Positions 43,436-44,991 of a stretch of DNA of 44,991 nucleotides are shown piece after piece (within the stretch, counting starts at the first letter, position 1; every line of letters begins with the position of its first letter). The translations under genes and the position numbers were made by a program. Origin of the DNA: Acidobacteriota bacterium (GTDB lineage Bacteria > Acidobacteriota > Terriglobia > Acidiferrales > UBA7541). The notes under the pieces were generated by a model. The model saw only the letters and a program-made list of their open reading frames with translations. It was not told the origin of the DNA and made no database searches. The stretch spans positions 1 through 44,991 of the forward strand of contig JABCZK010000040.1 of NCBI GenBank assembly GCA_013289695.1, read 5' to 3'.

Positions 43436-44762
43436 TCGCTTCGTTGCCCTCCCGCGGAACTCTCATACGCACCAGAGTTCCACCTTCCGGCGGCTGCGTG
43501 AATTCGATGGTGCCGCGGAGTAATTCGGCGCGCTCGCGCATGGCCACCAGCCCAATTCCGGAACGCGCGGCTACAGCGACGCCGCCTTTGCCATGATCTT
43601 CCACCTCCAGGTCCAGGGCTTCGGCTGAAAACTGCAGGCGGACTTGAGCCTGGCGCGCGCCGGAATGGCGGGCGACATTGTTGAGAGCTTCCTGGAGCAC
43701 TCTGTAGATATGAATGGCTGCGCCGCCGTCCAGCGGAAAGGGCACGCCGGACTTCTGGTAGCTTATGTCAATACCGGTTTGTTTCTCCACCGTGGGAATG
43801 TACCAGTCCATGGTGCCCTCCAGGCCGGTTTCGTCGAGCATCACGGGGTGCAAGGCTTGCGAAAGGCTGCGGACGTTGTTCAGGGTGGATTGCGCGATGT
43901 CGCGCACCTCGCGCAAGTCGGTGTGCAGAGCCGAACCTTCGGGAATTCGTTTTTCAGAGCGGGTGAGCAGCGAGCCGATGGCGGTGAGGATCTGGCCGAA
44001 TTCGTCGTGCAGTTCGCGGGAGATGGAGCGCAGCATGGATTCCTGCGAGGAGATTAATTTCTGGGCGAGTTCGCTGCGCTGCTGGGAGAGCGCTTCGATG
44101 CGGGCGAACACCTGGCGGTTCGCGCGGATGAGATAAAGGCTGGTGAGCAGGATCGCGGTGAGCGTGGCGGTGAGAAACAGGTAGACCTGGCGCTGCACGC
44201 GGTCGTAAATCTGCGCGACTTGCGTCGAGGCTTGCTGCTCACTTTCGTTGTTCTGCACCAGCAGGCGGGAAACGGCGGTGCTGAGGGTGGACTGGCGAGC
44301 TTGCAGGGAGAGTCGAATTTGCGCGCGGGCTTCGGCGTCTTTGCCGGCCTGGGCGAGGGCGAAGGTGCGGTCGGCGGCGTCCCAGAATTGGGCTAGCGAA
44401 TCTTCGAGATATTGAGTTTGTTCGGGAGTGCGACGCGCGATGCGGAGCTGCTCTTCCGCTTGCAGCGCGCTTTGCAGGTCGGTGCGAATGCGTTGAAATT
44501 GCGCGGACCAGGCCGTGAGGGGATAGGGCTCGTCGTTATCGAGCATGTCGCGCATGGCGAGGCCGAGGGAATTCAGGTCGTTCTGCACGCGCAGGAGCTG
44601 CAAGGAATCGCGGCGGTTGTGCTCGACGAGGTTGTTCTGCAGTTCGCGCAGGCGGGAGATTTGCAAGGTGATGTACCAGGAATAGGCCACCACGGCGGCG
44701 ATCGTGATGATCAGGCCGAGGGACAAGCCGGCAGTCGGAGAACGTTGCGGCGAGCGCGCCAT
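43425..44762 (-). CDS. NarX/DesK-type sensor histidine kinase with four-helix-bundle sensor
   Basis: 445 residues with the start used here. Two membrane helices (about 13-31 and 192-212) enclose a 160-residue Gln/Leu/Ala-rich helical region that looks like a 4HB-type periplasmic sensor. The HisKA_3 motif RELHDEFGQ puts the phosphorylated His at 252. An HATPase domain follows (EALNNVARHSGA N-box, EDHGKGG and GIGLVAMRERAELL). It phosphorylates the adjacent NarL-type regulator, and the stop overlaps the regulator ATG by 11 bases. Start: ATG 44762. An in-frame ATG at 44843 exists, but a TATAGT box at 44796-44801 between them suggests transcription begins after it. Neither start has a clear ribosome site. 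Confidence 0.88.
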   Translation of the reverse strand: MARSPQRSPTAGLSLGLIITIAAVVAYSWYITLQISRLRELQNNLVEHNRRDSLQLLRVQNDLNSLGLAMRDMLDNDEPYPLTAWSAQFQRIRTDLQSALQAEEQLRIARRTPEQTQYLEDSLAQFWDAADRTFALAQAGKDAEARAQIRLSLQARQSTLSTAVSRLLVQNNESEQQASTQVAQIYDRVQRQVYLFLTATLTAILLTSLYLIRANRQVFARIEALSQQRSELAQKLISSQESMLRSISRELHDEFGQILTAIGSLLTRSEKRIPEGSALHTDLREVRDIAQSTLNNVRSLSQALHPVMLDETGLEGTMDWYIPTVEKQTGIDISYQKSGVPFPLDGGAAIHIYRVLQEALNNVARHSGARQAQVRLQFSAEALDLEVEDHGKGGVAVAARSGIGLVAMRERAELLRGTIEFTQPPEGGTLVRMRVPREGNEANVC

Positions 44763-44795
44763 GGAGGGAAGGATATAACGCTGGAGTGGCCGGGC

Positions 44796-44801
44796 ACTAT
44801 A
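44796..44801 (-). promoter_or_regulatory. Possible -10 box of the kinase operon
   Basis: TATAGT on the minus strand, about 33 bases before ATG 44762. No convincing -35 at 16-18 bases. Listed mainly because it bears on the start codon choice for the kinase. Confidence 0.25.
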
Positions 44802-44991
44802 CCGAATCCCCGGCTGGTTCTGGGCGCAGTGCGGTCGCAACATTGCTTAGGGCACTGCGATGGGGCAGTGATTCCGCAACCGACCTTTTTCCGCGCTCGT
44901 AATTATTTGATTCCGTTCCTGTTTTGACCTCATCCTGACTCCTGAGCAAATTCGCATTCGATTTTGATGCTTGACATCAGTGCTTATCTGA

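Noticed and set aside
44971..44976. TTGACA near the right edge
   Set aside because: A perfect -35-like hexamer, but any -10 partner would lie beyond the window, so it cannot be judged.

Overview
The window looks like chromosome from an acidobacterium, most likely the Terriglobia (Koribacter/Terriglobus side). The basis is gene content rather than a marker gene: GC-rich coding, a CRTAC1-type ASPIC/UnbV protein, a TPR protein carrying an N-terminal helix-turn-helix, DUF3857 and DUF2059 proteins, and many short GC-rich palindromes between genes. It is an envelope-rich, diderm-type gene set. I see no rRNA, tRNA, CRISPR array, transposase, phage gene or origin. Most genes have plausible Shine-Dalgarno sites, and the exceptions are noted entry by entry.

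Layout. 1-8 kb: a processive membrane glycosyltransferase with a consensus promoter, an exported C45-type Ntn hydrolase, a BON-domain periplasmic protein, a CPA2 cation/proton antiporter fused to a PTS EIIA-like domain, and a small Cys-containing unknown. 8-16.5 kb: a ThiF/MoeB-type enzyme diverging from a tightly coupled three-gene envelope operon, namely an Omp85 protein with about seven POTRA repeats, a SurA-N-like chaperone without a parvulin domain, and a TamB-like protein. 16.5-19.2 kb: a molybdate ABC importer (modABC, minus strand). 19.3-22 kb: a DUF2059 protein, then Pcm coupled to a dolichyl-phosphate-glucose-synthase-like glycosyltransferase. 22-25.8 kb: acetate kinase followed by phosphoketolase, which together make a short route from sugar phosphates through acetyl phosphate to acetate and ATP. 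26-30 kb: an exported MetX-like hydrolase, a 64-residue unknown and a large MscS channel. 29.9-34.7 kb: a possible metal-handling group on the plus strand, with a small Cys/His-rich secreted protein, a Tat-exported compact multicopper oxidase with a Met-rich tail and a TolC-family outer-membrane protein, followed by an SPFH protein. 34.9-41 kb: a GH39-like glycosidase, the HTH-TPR protein, a beta-propeller remnant, and a DUF3857 protein whose transglutaminase-like region lacks the usual Cys. 41-44.8 kb: an operon of histidine kinase, NarL-type regulator and CRTAC1 protein in which every junction overlaps.

The best candidates for less-described biology are the last operon (a two-component system translationally coupled to an exported ASPIC/UnbV repeat protein), the seven-POTRA/SurA-N/TamB operon, and the copper-type group with its small secreted protein. 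Several intergenic spaces carry related palindromes with GGC-(T/A)AA-GCC-like cores or followed by CTACAAA, which look like a dispersed repeat family. All family assignments come from reading motifs in the sequence. No database search was run.
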